DNA from: Pomphorhynchus laevis
Lineage: Eukaryota; Acanthocephala; Palaeacanthocephala; Echinorhynchida; Pomphorhynchidae
DNA: 64,000 nt
Reading direction: 5' to 3'
Assembly: GCA_012934845.2 (NCBI GenBank)
Contig: WNNJ02003202.1
Location: forward strand, 62,001 to 126,000
Part shown: positions 1-12,769 of the stretch, piece by piece
Layout: each line of letters opens with the position of its first letter
Position numbering within the stretch: position 1 is the first letter of the stretch
The notes under the pieces: generated by a model
Told to the model about the DNA's origin: nothing
Databases searched by the model: none
What the model saw: the letters and a program-made list of their open reading frames with translations, nothing else
Made by a program: the position numbers and the translations under genes

Positions 1-167
1 ATGAGTTTAAATACATTTTCAATATTGTATTGATGATTAATATTTAATAATAATGTATTTAGAGTAAACCTATAACAATTCCTTCAAATGATACGTAATT
101 TTAATTATCTAATTAATTATCTATTAATCAGTTCATATTTTAAATTTTGTAAATTACGCCAACTCAC

Positions 168-296
168 CTTAAATATATGATTTATACTCAATGGATATAC
201 TTTAGAATATGCCTTTGGAACAACACAACTTTTGAGGACATCTCTTAATGCAAAATTACCATAGTTATTTCTCATGAAGGGTTTCGAGTTAAACAT
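168..296 (-). CDS. possible first coding exon of an unknown spliced gene
   Basis: On the minus strand an ATG at 296-294 opens 43 codons that run without a stop to AAG at 170-168, followed at once by a strong donor, GTGAGT (plus-strand 162-167). The peptide begins MFNSKPFMRNNYGNFALRDV and ends SINHIFK. It has no signal peptide, membrane segment or motif that I recognise. The remaining exons would lie beyond the left edge of the window. The support is only an open frame with a moderate amino-acid mix, unlike the Asn/Ile/Lys-rich random frames around it, and a near-consensus donor in phase 0. It could be chance in AT-rich DNA. Confidence 0.3.
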
Positions 297-340
297 TTGA
301 ATTTAGTTACTGAATTTAATTATTTAATTCAATTTAATTA

Positions 341-368
341 CTCTGACGTAATTTTCATTACGTCAGAG
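341..368. repeat. perfect 12-bp inverted repeat (hairpin)
   Basis: The arms CTCTGACGTAAT and ATTACGTCAGAG are separated by TTTC. The core TGACGTAA/TTACGTCA resembles CRE/bZIP sites, but no neighbouring promoter supports that role. The rest of 300-890 is AT-rich DNA in which I see no gene. Confidence 0.6.
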
Positions 369-430
369 TAAATACATCATTAACATGTATTTTTACTCAC
401 TGCTATACCGGGTGATGAATACAGGTCTAA
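354..430 (+). repeat. short dispersed repeat, second copy at about 20989-21063
   Basis: The stretch from ATTACGTCAG through AAATACATCATTAACATG to GGGTGATGAATA is recognisably the same as 20989-21063, which reads ATTACATCAA, AAATACATCATCAACATG and GGGTCGATGAATA. By eye about 70 percent is shared. The second copy lies directly in front of the PLE reverse transcriptase relic at 21.07 kb, so it may be the leading part of that element. Confidence 0.4.
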
Positions 431-891
431 ACCGAATAATTTAAAATTCCTCCATATGATTTTTAAATTTAATTCTAACATACTTTATTATCTATTCATA
501 AAATTAAGTTTTAAAACTTGTAAACTTATAAAATATTTGAATTATAGAAAATCTCAAGATTAAAATATAAAATACAAAATATAAAATACAATACTAGTTT
601 CCCATACTATGAATTTATAATATTGAGAATTTATACTATGAATTTATAATATTTATATACTTATATTTTATTTATTGCTACCCAAAGGATGAAGTTTAAA
701 TTTTTATTAAATTTTGTACAAAATGTATTAATTATGATTATTTATTATTAATTGTTGATTTATTATTTAAATCAAGAAATTATAATTAATAATTATTTAA
801 ATTAAATTATTATTTTCGATTAATAAATTAATAGGTACAAAATTGATAGGACAACTATAAAATATTTGACGAATATCTTTGTTGTAGAGAT

Positions 892-1086
892 ATGGCCAAA
901 TCCGGATATCGAGTAGTAAAGAAACACGTATCGGATAAAATGACAGACAAAATAAGAAGACAGGAAGAAAAGAAAAATAAACGATTCGTACAAATATGTA
1001 TATTTTTTGTACTATCATTAGTACTTTACTATATTCATTTAAAAGTGTATAAAGCTTTTACAATGTTCATTGATTATATTTGGTAA
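892..1086 (+). CDS. possible small single-pass membrane protein, 64 aa
   Basis: The frame starts at ATG 892 and ends at TAA 1084-1086. The first 33 residues are basic and hydrophilic, with a run of charged residues (TDKIRRQEEKKNKR) of the coiled or amphipathic kind. Residues 34-50 or so are a hydrophobic segment (ICIFFVLSLVLYYIHL) that could span a membrane, and a short tail ends in DYIW. An AATAAA lies at 1091-1096, only a few bases after the stop. The layout (basic N terminus, one helix, short tail) fits small tail-anchored or ER/mitochondrial proteins, but I do not recognise a family. The opposite-strand frame at 797-1018 is its shadow. Confidence 0.35.
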   Translation: MAKSGYRVVKKHVSDKMTDKIRRQEEKKNKRFVQICIFFVLSLVLYYIHLKVYKAFTMFIDYIW

Positions 1087-2084
1087 AATCAATAAAATCG
1101 GTGTGTTTCAATTGGTGCATTTAATATCATTGCTATATTGAGCTCAGTGTAATTTTTCGTGAATTCAACAATTACTACTAATAAATTTCTTATAAATTAA
1201 TAAGTTTCTGTTTATAAGAATTAACGATAAATTTAAGAGAAAAATAAATTTATAAAATTAATTATTTATTAAAATTGTAATATTACTTTATATGGTACTA
1301 TGAATTTTCTGTTGACTCACGTACAGAGAAAATGCTATCTTTTGAAATGAACTACATTTCAAACATTAATTGATGACAACATTTGACACAGCCAAAAGAA
1401 AATAGTAAAATATCTTCAATTGGACGATTAGTGCCAGACAATCGTTTAAATTCAGATCATATTTATCATCAACTCTGAAAACCAAGTTTATAATAAATAC
1501 CAAAAATGTTAAAATACCTTAAGGTATTTACAAAGTGTAAAGATGGTAGTCTCAAAATTTGATGATCTGAATCTACAATTTTAGATTGGTAATTTTAAAT
1601 GTTCAGGTAAAATTCGATGGTATAGTAAATATTACTAATATATCTGCTCATGCGAAATTATTCTGCAATAGTATTTTAGTATTATGACTTGAACGATACT
1701 CCAACCACTCTATTAATGTATCTGGTATTAAGTCAATCCAAAAAAGATAACACGTATTTTGAATGAGAGAGTAGCATAACATTAAAATAGCGAAAATCCC
1801 TTTCAAATGAACAAGCTTTTACGTTAGTAATTATCAAAAGATAGCTACAGCAATTTTCGAACAATTGTTTTTGAATTCTTTCAATTGTGACAATTGAAAG
1901 ACTAATATGATGTCAAAAAAATTCAAATAGGAGTGGTTCGTAGAGATTTATGTTTATTACTTCCAATAAATAGTGTACGCAAATGGATTCAAGGCCTTTT
2001 TGAAATTTAATCAATTTCATATATCGTAAAAAAATTACATCTAAGAATACGTTTAATGCATTTTAAGAAAACATACATGGACGT

Positions 2085-2720
2085 TAGGTTGCTAAATCAT
2101 CAGCATAGAATATTACTACAGCATCTCTCAGCTTTTTCTTTAATTTTGTATGTAGATCTAGCGGAAATAATAATAGCAATTCGGGCTGACAGTCAGCCTA
2201 TATTGACACTATGATTTGGCATAATATTTCATCTGAATGACTGTTTTTGCTAATCATACAGTCAACCGCTGATCGTATTTCCTAAATTGTGAACGGCATA
2301 TTTTTCGAATCTTAGAAAGCATTTGTAAGTCCATTAGTTGATACATGCGGATAGTTTCATTATATTTATCGTAGTAAGCTGATTTAAGATGACTTTCCAC
2401 CACGATAGATAAATACGAATGCTTGGTAATTATGTGGTTTAATCCTCCGCTATAAGTTCTCTGCTAAAAATAAAACGTGACACACTTTCATCTTAAGTTG
2501 TTGACTATGTCATTGTGAGATAAGTTTGCAATATTTCCTTCGGAGATAAACATCTGTTTTAAAGCGATCTTGAACACATTCAGCTGTTTAAAAGAGATTT
2601 TGGTCATATCTGTTTTGATGCGATCTTGAACATATTTTGCTGCATTAATGCGATCTTGGACATATTTAGCTGTATTAATGCGATCTTGGGTATATTTAGC
2701 TGCTTTAAATTAATCTTGCT
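2085..2720 (-). mobile_element. LINE-type reverse transcriptase relic with 27-nt repeats (left arm)
   Basis: On the minus strand the plus-strand bases around 2085-2180 encode [20 protein letters not shown], the YADD catalytic box of a non-LTR reverse transcriptase preceded by its usual leucine-rich lead-in. Upstream, at about 2570-2720, three to four copies of a 27-30-nt unit read as [14 protein letters not shown] decapeptides. The relic has no long open frame. The right-arm copy is at 45040-45665. The clade cannot be assigned from so little. Confidence 0.55.
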
Positions 2721-3599
2721 TACTTAAAGCTAAATGGTTTTCAAGGAATTTGAGAAAATTGGATTGTAGAATGAGTTTGATTTGATGCGCAAAAAGTTTA
2801 GCATGAACGCGCAGATAGGAAAAACTCAACTACAACGTTTAAGATAAAAATGCAATATTCAATCAATGATTAATGCATATTTTAACTAGAGATAAATCTG
2901 GAGTTGTGAGCGAAGTATTCTACTCCTAAAAAGTTCCGTTTGATGATAGGTTTTGTTTTATTTTAATAGTAATTTTGATCATTAATTATCATTAATAAAC
3001 AGAAATATTATATCCAAACCTATGAAGTGTGTGATATTTTAATACTCGAACGCTATTCTATTTTTGAAGCGATTGCAATTATGTTCGGTTTGGGAAAATT
3101 GCTTTACTTTAATATAATGCTTTGAAATTATTTCCTTCAATTAATTCCTTCAATATTAGATCTATTCTCGGCGGAGAAATCATGTTTTTGCATTTACAGT
3201 CAAATCAGTAAACTGAACACATTTTTAAATTCTACTCTATAAGCTCGAAAAGATTTCGTTTGGATGAATAATTATTTTATTACGTTTTAATTCATATCTA
3301 CCAGTACATTGCATCGATGTTATCAAATACATCATATTTAAGTAATAAAATTTCCGATATTAGTGGCATTTCGATTTATCACATAATTTATTGGTTATTT
3401 ATGCAAACTTTAATTCTTAATTTTGTATTTAGTTTCGTTAAGATTGGATTTTATAACTTTTTTAGGAATATGCTTACTTAAATGTGATCATATAATCCCT
3501 TTACTTTTAGTATTATTTGAAAGTCTACCTATAAAATTTGATACGTTTTTCATATATATTAATAAACTTATAATATATTGATATATGCAATAGATTAAT

Positions 3600-3740
3600 A
3601 AACTTGCATGAGATATCGCAATCCACATGCATGATCTCATGATGCAAATGATCTCAAATGATCATGATCTCATGATGCAAATGATCTCATGCAATTTCAC
3701 AATCCACATGTACACTTTACTTGCTTTAATATTAATATTA
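3600..3740. repeat. short tandem ATCATGATCTCATGATGCAA-type repeat
   Basis: Two and a half copies of a roughly 31-nt unit built from CATGATCTCATGATGCAAATGATCTCA lie at about 3626-3690, with self-complementary ATGATCAT cores. The inverted copy is at 44050-44135. The small frames here exist only because the unit length happens to stay open. Confidence 0.6.
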
Positions 3741-4047
3741 ATTTTACTTGCATTTACTTGCTTAAATATGATCATATTATCCCTCTTCTTAAAATTCCAC
3801 ATATATTTATGTTATCTATACATTTATTAATGAAGTTTATGGTTAATGTATATTTTCTATTGTTATTATTAACATTTATTGTACGATTATAGTATTTTGT
3901 ATTACAATAACTGTCTATTATACAACTTAGCCTATCATAGTCGTTAATTAATTTTTGATTTATTGAACATATGATATCTTTAGAAAAACTTCTTATATTT
4001 ACATAAAGATCTTTTAGCTTATTATCTCTTAAAAGTTATTTTAATAT

Positions 4048-4570
4048 TTATAATTGTTCATTTATATACATATCTTTTTTAATATTTTTAACTCTATTTT
4101 TCCTATTCCTTTTATCACCATGATTTCTTGGTTTGCGTTTAACCGGATTATTATAATATAGTTGTTTATTATGTTTTATACTACTTCTGCCAATTCCTTG
4201 TACCACGTCATTCAATCCTAATGGGTACATGGTTTTTAGCGTTTTAATCCAAAAATCTTCTTTTTCTAATAGTTTTTGATTTAATATTGAAATGTTTTCT
4301 TCGATAATATGTTCTAAAATAAATAATTTACAGTTTTTAATATCATGTCCTATTAATCTCATATGTTTATGAAATATAGTTTGACTATTATGCTGTATAT
4401 TATATGTGTTGCCTAAACCTAGTTTTTAACATTTGATATGTTTTTCCTATATATTGCAATCCACATGTACATTGTATTAGATACACTACACCTGCGGTAT
4501 TGCAGTTACAATTATTATTAATATTTAATGAAAAACATTTGTTTGTCGTATTACTTACAACACAATTATT
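4048..4570 (-). mobile_element. Penelope-like element, GIY-YIG endonuclease part (broken)
   Basis: On the minus strand around 4430-4500 the bases encode VVYLIQCTCGLQYIGKT, the GIY and YIG pair of a GIY-YIG nuclease, and after it HMRLIGHDIKNCKLFILEHI and [20 protein letters not shown]. This is the conserved C-terminal signature of the endonuclease domain of Penelope-like elements. After it come a basic linker and a low-complexity tail. The same protein region is in the right arm at 43517-43977. The element is broken, and its polymerase part is absent here. Confidence 0.8.
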
Positions 4571-4599
4571 ATTTATAACATCACAAACTATACATTTTT

Positions 4600-5398
4600 T
4601 CTGTTACATTTAAAAGGTCTAAAATTGAAATCATTAGTACTTACGTATTTTTCCAATTTGTAAGATCTTTAATAAACCGCGCCAATGCATGTAACAAGTT
4701 TTTTAATAGATAAATATTTGAGAAAAATTGCTTAGTTAGCAGGAAATTTAGTATTAGAAACATGAATTTTCAATTAAACTAAAATCGGTATAGTTTATTA
4801 TTTTATATATATCGGTATAGTTTACGTATTTTTCCAATCTGGTTGAATACATGTAACTTTTGTTAAGTCATAATTTTTAACGTTGTTTTTTTCGGTGTCG
4901 CCACCTAGTTTAGTTGACTCAAACTAAACTTACAACGGGCCATCCAGCAGCATCTGACATTAAAGTTGCCCTGCTTAAGGCGGTTGCGGGCTGGAACAAG
5001 ATTTAGAAAAATCTATCATATTTACACCACGTGCTACGTGACCTGGCTATTGGCCATATTTGCTATTTTAAAAGTAATCACGTAAAGCAGTTTACATTTT
5101 AAAACATAAATACTTTGTGATGCAAACTTATTCCTTTTTCAAATTAATTTCAAAGAAAAAATCATCAAACTTGTTTGATAATTAACAGAAAAATAGTCGT
5201 ATCAAAAATAATTTCAGTATTGCTGAAAGAGGTCATATTACTGGAAAAAGCAAAGTATACAGGCCAATAGTAACATGTCAGTAGAAGAAATCAGATCAGC
5301 TCTGATTCTTCAATATGTTATTGTTTGTTCGTATCAATGTTTTATACAAAATGACTTTTTTCAATAATGCTGGATCCAAATTTTTTTTCTCAATGACA
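4600..5398. other. AT-rich DNA, no gene seen
   Basis: Nothing coding is recognised. A somewhat GC-richer patch at 4890-5050, containing GGCGGTTGCGGGCTGGAAC and CACGTGCTACGTG, stands out from its surroundings and is probably a piece of an old repeat. Confidence 0.4.
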
Positions 5399-5640
5399 CT
5401 GTCTACCTCAAAAGGGTACCGATCTCCGTAACAAGTCAGGTAGCATTACGACAGAAAGCATGCTGTCCAGACAACTCCACAGGGAGGGGACTCATCAGTG
5501 GACGTCCCTGCATCACCGTTGTTTCGTACCCTCAGCATGCACCATATTGACGATAAACATGGTGGTTTTCCATCAGATTGTAATTATGCAAATGATCTCA
5601 TGCACTGTCTACCTCAAAATGGTACCGATCTCCGTAACAA
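5399..5640. repeat. repeat unit with 37-bp direct repeats at both ends
   Basis: CTGTCTACCTCAAAAGGGTA and the bases that follow (5399-5436) recur at 5603-5640 (CTGTCTACCTCAAAATGGTA and on). Between them is a GC-richer segment that holds the hammerhead-like motif on the minus strand (5465-5531). This could be one and a fraction units of a tandem repeat or a small element with terminal direct repeats. Confidence 0.6.
5465..5531 (-). ncRNA. hammerhead-like core, strands in non-standard order (copy at 5.5 kb)
   Basis: Reading the minus strand 5' to 3': GGGTAC, GAAA, CAAC plus CAGGGA, GTCCA, CTGATGA, GTCCC, TCCCTG plus GTTG, TC, TGGAC. GTCCC can pair with GGGTAC (one bulge), CAAC/CAGGGA with TCCCTG/GTTG (internal loop), and GTCCA with TGGAC (5 bp perfect). 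These are hammerhead stems II, III and I around the conserved CUGAUGA, GAAA and GUC. The GAAA strand comes first and the CUGAUGA strand second, the reverse of a functional cis hammerhead. The base pairing is visible in the sequence, but catalytic activity is not shown. Confidence 0.5.
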
Positions 5641-6298
5641 ATGCTACTACAATATACTAATAGAAAAATTCTAGTATACGTAACCCTCCAGATCAAAAAT
5701 ATTTTTTTATTCCACTTAATGTACTATTCCACTTATTGGTATCATTCTTTACAAAAATTGAGTTAAAGGTATGAAAAATTAAAATTAATAAATTGATTAG
5801 AAATTAAAAATTAATATATCATGTACGTCCTATGAATACTCCTTCATGTATTGTCGGGTTCGTACGTTTATTTTTCATTTTTTCATTTTTATTAATTGTG
5901 ATAATTAAGTGTACGCTTTTTAAGATTTTATGCATTAAGTCACCATTATATCTTTGCTACCTCATACTGCAGATCATTAACATTAAAGTTCATCGTGAGT
6001 TGTTTCAGATTAATTTATAAACTATTAATTTTAAAAAATAAAAAATTCATATTATTTCTTTATTTGGATGTTCATAGAAAATCACCATTGACTAACACTT
6101 TCATTAGTATCATGTTATTTAATGACTGTATTGCAGTGTTGCATGAAATATCAACACGTTAGAGCTTATTTGATTATTTAATATAAATTGGTTTTCCTGA
6201 TAATCCTTCAAGTGGGCATTTTGTACTATTTAAGCAAATTGCTACGTTACACAAGGTCATTTCGCATGTGAAACTATATCTTTCATTCATAACTCAAC

Positions 6299-6350
6299 TT
6301 ATGCACCTTGACTTACAAGGTGCATAAGGCGTATACCCGTACGGGTATAC
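6299..6350. repeat. two adjacent palindromes
   Basis: TTATGCACCTTG and CAAGGTGCATAA (12-bp arms, 5-nt spacer) occupy 6299-6327. Three bases later GTATACCCGTACGGGTATAC (6331-6350) is a perfect 20-bp palindrome, and part of it recurs at 6358-6370. The first hairpin resembles the TATGCACTTTCAGG hairpin in the 5' region of the LINE at 32.3 and 33.2 kb. Confidence 0.7.
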
Positions 6351-6979
6351 GGATGCCGTATACCCGTACTAATCAGAAAGCTGTGTAACGCCGTATATAT
6401 GATCAAATGTCGAAGGCATAATGGGATCCTCGCGTCAGCAGTTTCCTTTTTATCCATATTTTCACTTTCATATTCAAACCTAAGTTCTTTTAATCGGTGG
6501 GTCTGTTTCTTGCCGACTAGGCTAACCATCTAGTACAATTATAAATTCTATTGTAAATGAAACCTAGAATGTAATGAATTTCTGAAACCGTAATTTCCTA
6601 GATGCATTCAGAGCGTTCTTTTTATATTTATCACTAATGTGATCAGGAGATCATTAAATCAATGCTTGTGATCTTTTGATGGATTCTTTCATTTATTTTG
6701 TCAATTTTGCTATATCACATAATGTGATTTTGCAGAGAAACCAGCTACGGAATCATTCATTTAATGATAACTTATGTAATGTAACAAAATTAGTTAGTAG
6801 TTTATACTAAAATAAATAAAAATATAATCACGCCTCGTAAACATTAACATTTAATTTTACATTCTCATTTTAATCGATGTATCCCCGTACATGGCGTAAC
6901 TTAATATTTCCTAATTCATATTCTCCTTAGCTTTCTCCAGGCAAGTTTTCCTTAAAGAAAGCGTGCTACTAACGAGTAC

Positions 6980-8900
6980 AGTGTTTTGGAGAATACGCGC
7001 AGCCTGAATTCCACTAGTTCTCCTGGTAGAAGGTCACTAATACGTCATGATAAAGTTAATAGGTCTAGATGTGTCACCTTTGCGGGAGTGCCAGAGTCAA
7101 ATAAAACCAAACCTCAAAAGTGTTTGAATGATGATATATCCCAATTCAGGTGTATTATTTTCAAACTATTTGATGCTTCTGATAATGAAATGTTGTTTAG
7201 TTAAACTATGAAAAGCCTTTTTCGCTTAAGAAAACGCTCTGAAGCTGATAAACCTCATCTTCTGAAGATTGTTTTGGGATCTTATGAGGAGGCAAAATTC
7301 ATTATTGGACGCACTTATCGGCTACAAAGATGTGATTTACGAGTGCTTAGAGGCTTATCTCGAGAGGAGCGTCATAAGCTTTGCTGATGCCCGCATCAAG
7401 TTAAATTGACGTGAAGTGTATGGTGAGTCAGATTAAACAATTCAGAATTTTCGGTTATGTTGCAGACGACTTTTTGTTCGCTGGCTTTCGATCGTATTGT
7501 AAATCGTGCAGGGATCCTAAATGTTCATAGTTTCATGTGGATTTTAGTAAGGTTAGCGTAGATCATCGTTATCACCATTCTCATTGATACTCTTGTATCG
7601 CATATACATATATACGTAGTCTTCTTTCTAACCTGAATGATTTGCAAATTTTAGTGGAAAGTTCTTATTTTGACGTATTTGCCATATCTTAAATCTGGCT
7701 TGATTAGAATACCTCGGATAGCATTATTGATATTAGTGATTATCAAATTTTAAGGTCATACAGGTTCCAAGGTAGGCATGGATGAGGTGTTACTCTTTAC
7801 ATAACCAATTCTGCCTCAATCATTTGCCTTGTTCGGTACGCAAACGCATCTAAGACAATTGGATGTATCCTGGCTGAAATTTCACTAGGATGTCGTCGAT
7901 TTTGTTTTGGGCTCATCTATAGATCCACAGCATCTCCCGATTTTGATTATTCCCTAAAGAATATTCTGATTTCAAATTGCAATTTCAGCAACCCATACAT
8001 TATTGTACGGTGATATCAACATTAATTTGCCTGTTGATGTGAATGGATCTATTGTAACTAGTGGTTGTTCCGCGACAGGACTGGGGGTGTGGGAATTCTT
8101 TATACATGACATGTGCATGCTTCAACATATTAATAAACCGACTTGATTTAAAAGCGAAAGCTAGTATATTCTTGATTTGTTATTCTCTATTACAGAAACA
8201 GATTGCTGATTTGACTTATGAAACACACGTAGGTTCAAGTGATCATGGACTTTTGTGCATTTGTATCGAATTTTTTGATGATACTAAAATGGAGGATGTG
8301 GAACCTCGGTTAGTAAGGCGCCTCTGGCAGAAGGTCGACTAAGTAGTTATTTTGCAATATTACGATTTCCTCAATCTCGGCTTTTACGGCCTAGATGTGG
8401 AAGATAGTTGGAAAGCAATGATACAAATTAGTACATATTTCAGATAAATTTGCCCCTCTTACGGTTGTTAACAAGATCAAAAACAAAAAATCTTCGTGAC
8501 ATGATTTAGAATTGAGAAAAATATTAAAGTCACAAAACTATATGTTCAACAATCTTTAAAAGATAAATCTCTTATATCACAATACAAATTCTTACGTGCT
8601 GTTTCGGGATGTTGAGAATATCAAAACGGCAGAAATATGAGATAACTTTAGCCAATTCGGTTACTAGACATCCTAAAAGGTTTTGATCATATGTGATGAG
8701 GAGTAATAAAGTATCTCATTTAATTTTTGTATTGCGTTAGGTGATGATATTGTGCAGTCTCAAAAAGAAATGACAGAGCTTCGCGGATGCATTTTCAATT
8801 ATGTAACACAACATTCTCTATAATGGACAAAACCACTCTTAAATATTTAACTTCATCCTCTTCTATCGTGCCTTCAATTGAGGTGCATCTTGAATATATA
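6980..8900 (+). mobile_element. LINE 5' part: leader/ORF1-like and AP endonuclease region (broken)
   Basis: At 7040-7390 the plus strand encodes SRCVTFAGVPESNK, FRLRKRSEADKPHLLKIVLG and LRVLRGLSREERHKL, which resembles the N-terminal part of many CR1/L2-like non-LTR elements. At 7700-8050, across frames, follow the features of an apurinic-type endonuclease: the (G)VTLYITNS-like block, a CFGLIYRS block and GDININLPVD before a GDxNxxL-like site. A further stretch at 8200-8340 keeps ETHVGSSDHGLLCICI, the SDH motif near the end of the domain. No reverse transcriptase follows; the copy stops at about 8.9 kb in a TA microsatellite. It is decayed over several frames. Confidence 0.65.
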
Positions 8901-8905
8901 AATCA

Positions 8906-9007
<102 letters not shown>

Positions 9008-9062
9008 CTGAGTTTTGTTTAGCATCGTGAGGAATTGCTCGTGTCTTTACAGTTATCACAAA

Positions 9063-9132
9063 AGCAGTCGAAACGCACCCTAACCACTTCATCCGACTGA
9101 CGATGACTGCTGGGTGGTTAGGGGCGTCTCGG
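9063..9132 (+). ncRNA. hammerhead-like core, strands in non-standard order (single copy)
   Basis: AGCAGTC (9063-9069) is followed by GAAA (9070-9073), then a strand with CACCCTAACCAC, CCGA (9093-9096), CTGACGA (9097-9103), GACTGCT (9105-9111), GGTGGTTAGGGG (9113-9124), CGTC (9125-9128) and TCGG (9129-9132). GACTGCT pairs with AGCAGTC over 7 bp. The strand after GAAA pairs with the strand before TC over about 14 bp with one bulge. CCGA pairs with TCGG. The downstream flank (CGGAGTGATA...) is related to the reverse complement of the satellite unit beginning at 9376, so this is a diverged inverted relative of that satellite, with different but still complementary stem sequences. Confidence 0.55.
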
Positions 9133-9257
9133 AGTGATACATTAGACTGATGGAGCTGATGATCGAAGTCCAGTTTGTTAGCAGCTCATATGGATTTAAA
9201 ATCAATCGTAGCCAGTTTTGGCTCCTGGACCACAGTTTCAAGCGATTTTTCGCACTA

Positions 9258-11283
<2,026 letters not shown>

Positions 11284-11320
<37 letters not shown>
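11284..11320. repeat. (TA)n microsatellite after the satellite array
   Basis: About 18 TA dinucleotides directly after GGGAGCTA of the last unit. Confidence 0.95.
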
Positions 11321-11321
<1 letters not shown>

Positions 11322-11329
11322 CGAAGACA

Positions 11330-12110
11330 TGGTCGAATGACCTTAAAGTAAATGATAAAAATTTTTACATTTAATAATAGACCGGTATCGCGACTTCAAG
11401 AGAATATATTATCAATATTATCATGGAGGTGACGGTAATCTAAAGAATTCATCTTGCTGTTAATCTTAACATTGTCTAGGTAAGCAACGTATCCACAACT
11501 TAATGTACTCATAAGATTGTTTATGGAAACGTTTAAAAGTAAGAGACCCAAGACAGTCCTTTGGGGGACACCTGAACTTATGCAGCGAGATTATGATAAG
11601 CTATCTCCTTCACGAACACGTGGTTTCGCTTACTGAGAAAATTTTCTATCCAGCCAACAAGATAGCTATCAATCCCGCAATTACTTAATGCTTCAATAAA
11701 AATACATGCGGAACAAGTTCGAACCTCCGACTGAAATCAATAAACAACGCGTCGGCCGTAGCTCTTTGAGATGCTAAATTACCCACGATTCGTTAGCACA
11801 TAACAAAATTGTCAAACACGATTTTCCTTTACAGATGCCGTGTTGGGCCGTAGATAACTGATTGGAACTCTGTATATGCCAGCTAGTGAAACTAACCGGC
11901 CTATAGTTTTCAGGATTCGAACGGTTGCCTTTCTTATAAATTAGTACTAAGGTTGTTTCCTACTAATCCATCGGTATTTCCTGTCTATCTAAATACTACT
12001 GGAACAGTACTGCGAGAGGGTAACTGAGTTTTTAATTCAAAAATTGTAAAATATATGAACTAATGTCACCGGGACATGAAGCAGAAAACGGATATCGACC
12101 ATTATATGGT
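11330..12110 (-). mobile_element. LINE reverse transcriptase fragment (broken)
   Basis: On the minus strand 11760-11690 encodes TADALFIDFSRRFELVP, matching the ALFIDFSKAFDxV block of non-LTR reverse transcriptases. Further on come WIENFLSKRNHVFVKE and a GVPQ(R)TVLGSLLLN block ([14 protein letters not shown] in intact elements), then CGYVAYLDNVK in place of the YADD box. The order fits the fingers-palm region of a CR1- or Jockey-like reverse transcriptase. Several frame changes and substitutions at catalytic positions show a dead copy. It lies between the satellite and the TA-rich duplication. Confidence 0.75.
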
Positions 12111-12300
12111 CTATATATTATATATATTATCTATTATATATAATAGTTAATATATATTTATATATAATATATATAGACCATCGGACTGACATTATTAACC
12201 AATAGTGTATATATATTATATATAAATTATATATAATATATAATATATATTTATATATAATATATATAGACTGTCGGACTGACATTATTAACCAACACCT
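12100..12300. repeat. TA-rich tract with a duplicated 40-bp segment
   Basis: TATATAGACCATCGGACTGA and the following ATTATTAACCAA at 12169-12210 recur at 12259-12295 (GACTGTCGGACTGACATT...), separated by TA-rich filler. No gene is seen. Confidence 0.7.
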
Positions 12301-12465
12301 TCAATTGATCGTTTGCTTGAAGCTCTGTAATCGATATGAAATATTTCGAAAAGCGACGTTTCCAGTGCGCCCATAGCAACGGAGCGTATACATAGTTGGA
12401 CTTTGTTGCCAGAACTTCCGGTTTGAAAATCTTGTTCATTAACAATTTTAATAAATTGTATATAT

Positions 12466-12745
12466 ATATTTTCAGAGTAAAATTTTGTGAACCGGTAAAG
12501 ACCAAAAACAATATAATTTATTTTAACGTTTCGTCCCTTACTAGGACTTGTTTAGAACAATTGTAAGTAGTTATTAGTTAGCAGCTAACTAATGACTACT
12601 TACAATGTGTTTGAAATTCTTAGCTGCTAACTAATAACTACTTACAATTGTTCTAAAGAAGTCCTAGTAAGGGACGAAACGTTAAAATAAATTATATTGT
12701 TTTTGGTCTTTACCGGTTCACAAAATTTTACTCTGAAAATATATG
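12466..12745. repeat. inverted pair of PLE-like tails with hammerhead-derived motif
   Basis: About 110 bp at 12470-12575 recur in inverse orientation at 12635-12740. The plus-strand half reads AAGTCCTAGTAAGGGAC then GAAACGTTAAAATAA. A GTCC/GGAC stem II followed by CGAAACG is the pattern of the hammerhead motif at the ends of Penelope-like elements and retrozymes. The expected CUGANGA in front is CTAAAGA here (CTAAACA in the other half), so both copies look inactive. The spacer carries a further palindrome, TTAGTTAGCAGCTAACTAA. Confidence 0.6.
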
Positions 12746-12769
12746 GACGAATCTATATTAGATCCCGGA

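Larger units (their letters stand above)
1283..4236. repeat. left arm of a large inverted repeat (partner 43517-48006)
   Basis: Read in reverse complement, this block matches the right arm over nearly its full length. Examples are the segments at 1345-1490 (against 47340-47450), 1490-3480 (against 44280-46270) and 3480-4236 (against 43517-44280). Differences are scattered single bases plus one indel of about 1.06 kb. The outer end (1283-1345 against 47920-48006) is more diverged. The arm consists of transposon relics, namely a LINE-type reverse transcriptase piece, a 27-nt repeat and part of a Penelope-like element, so it is an inverted duplication of repetitive DNA and not one intact element. 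Confidence 0.85.
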
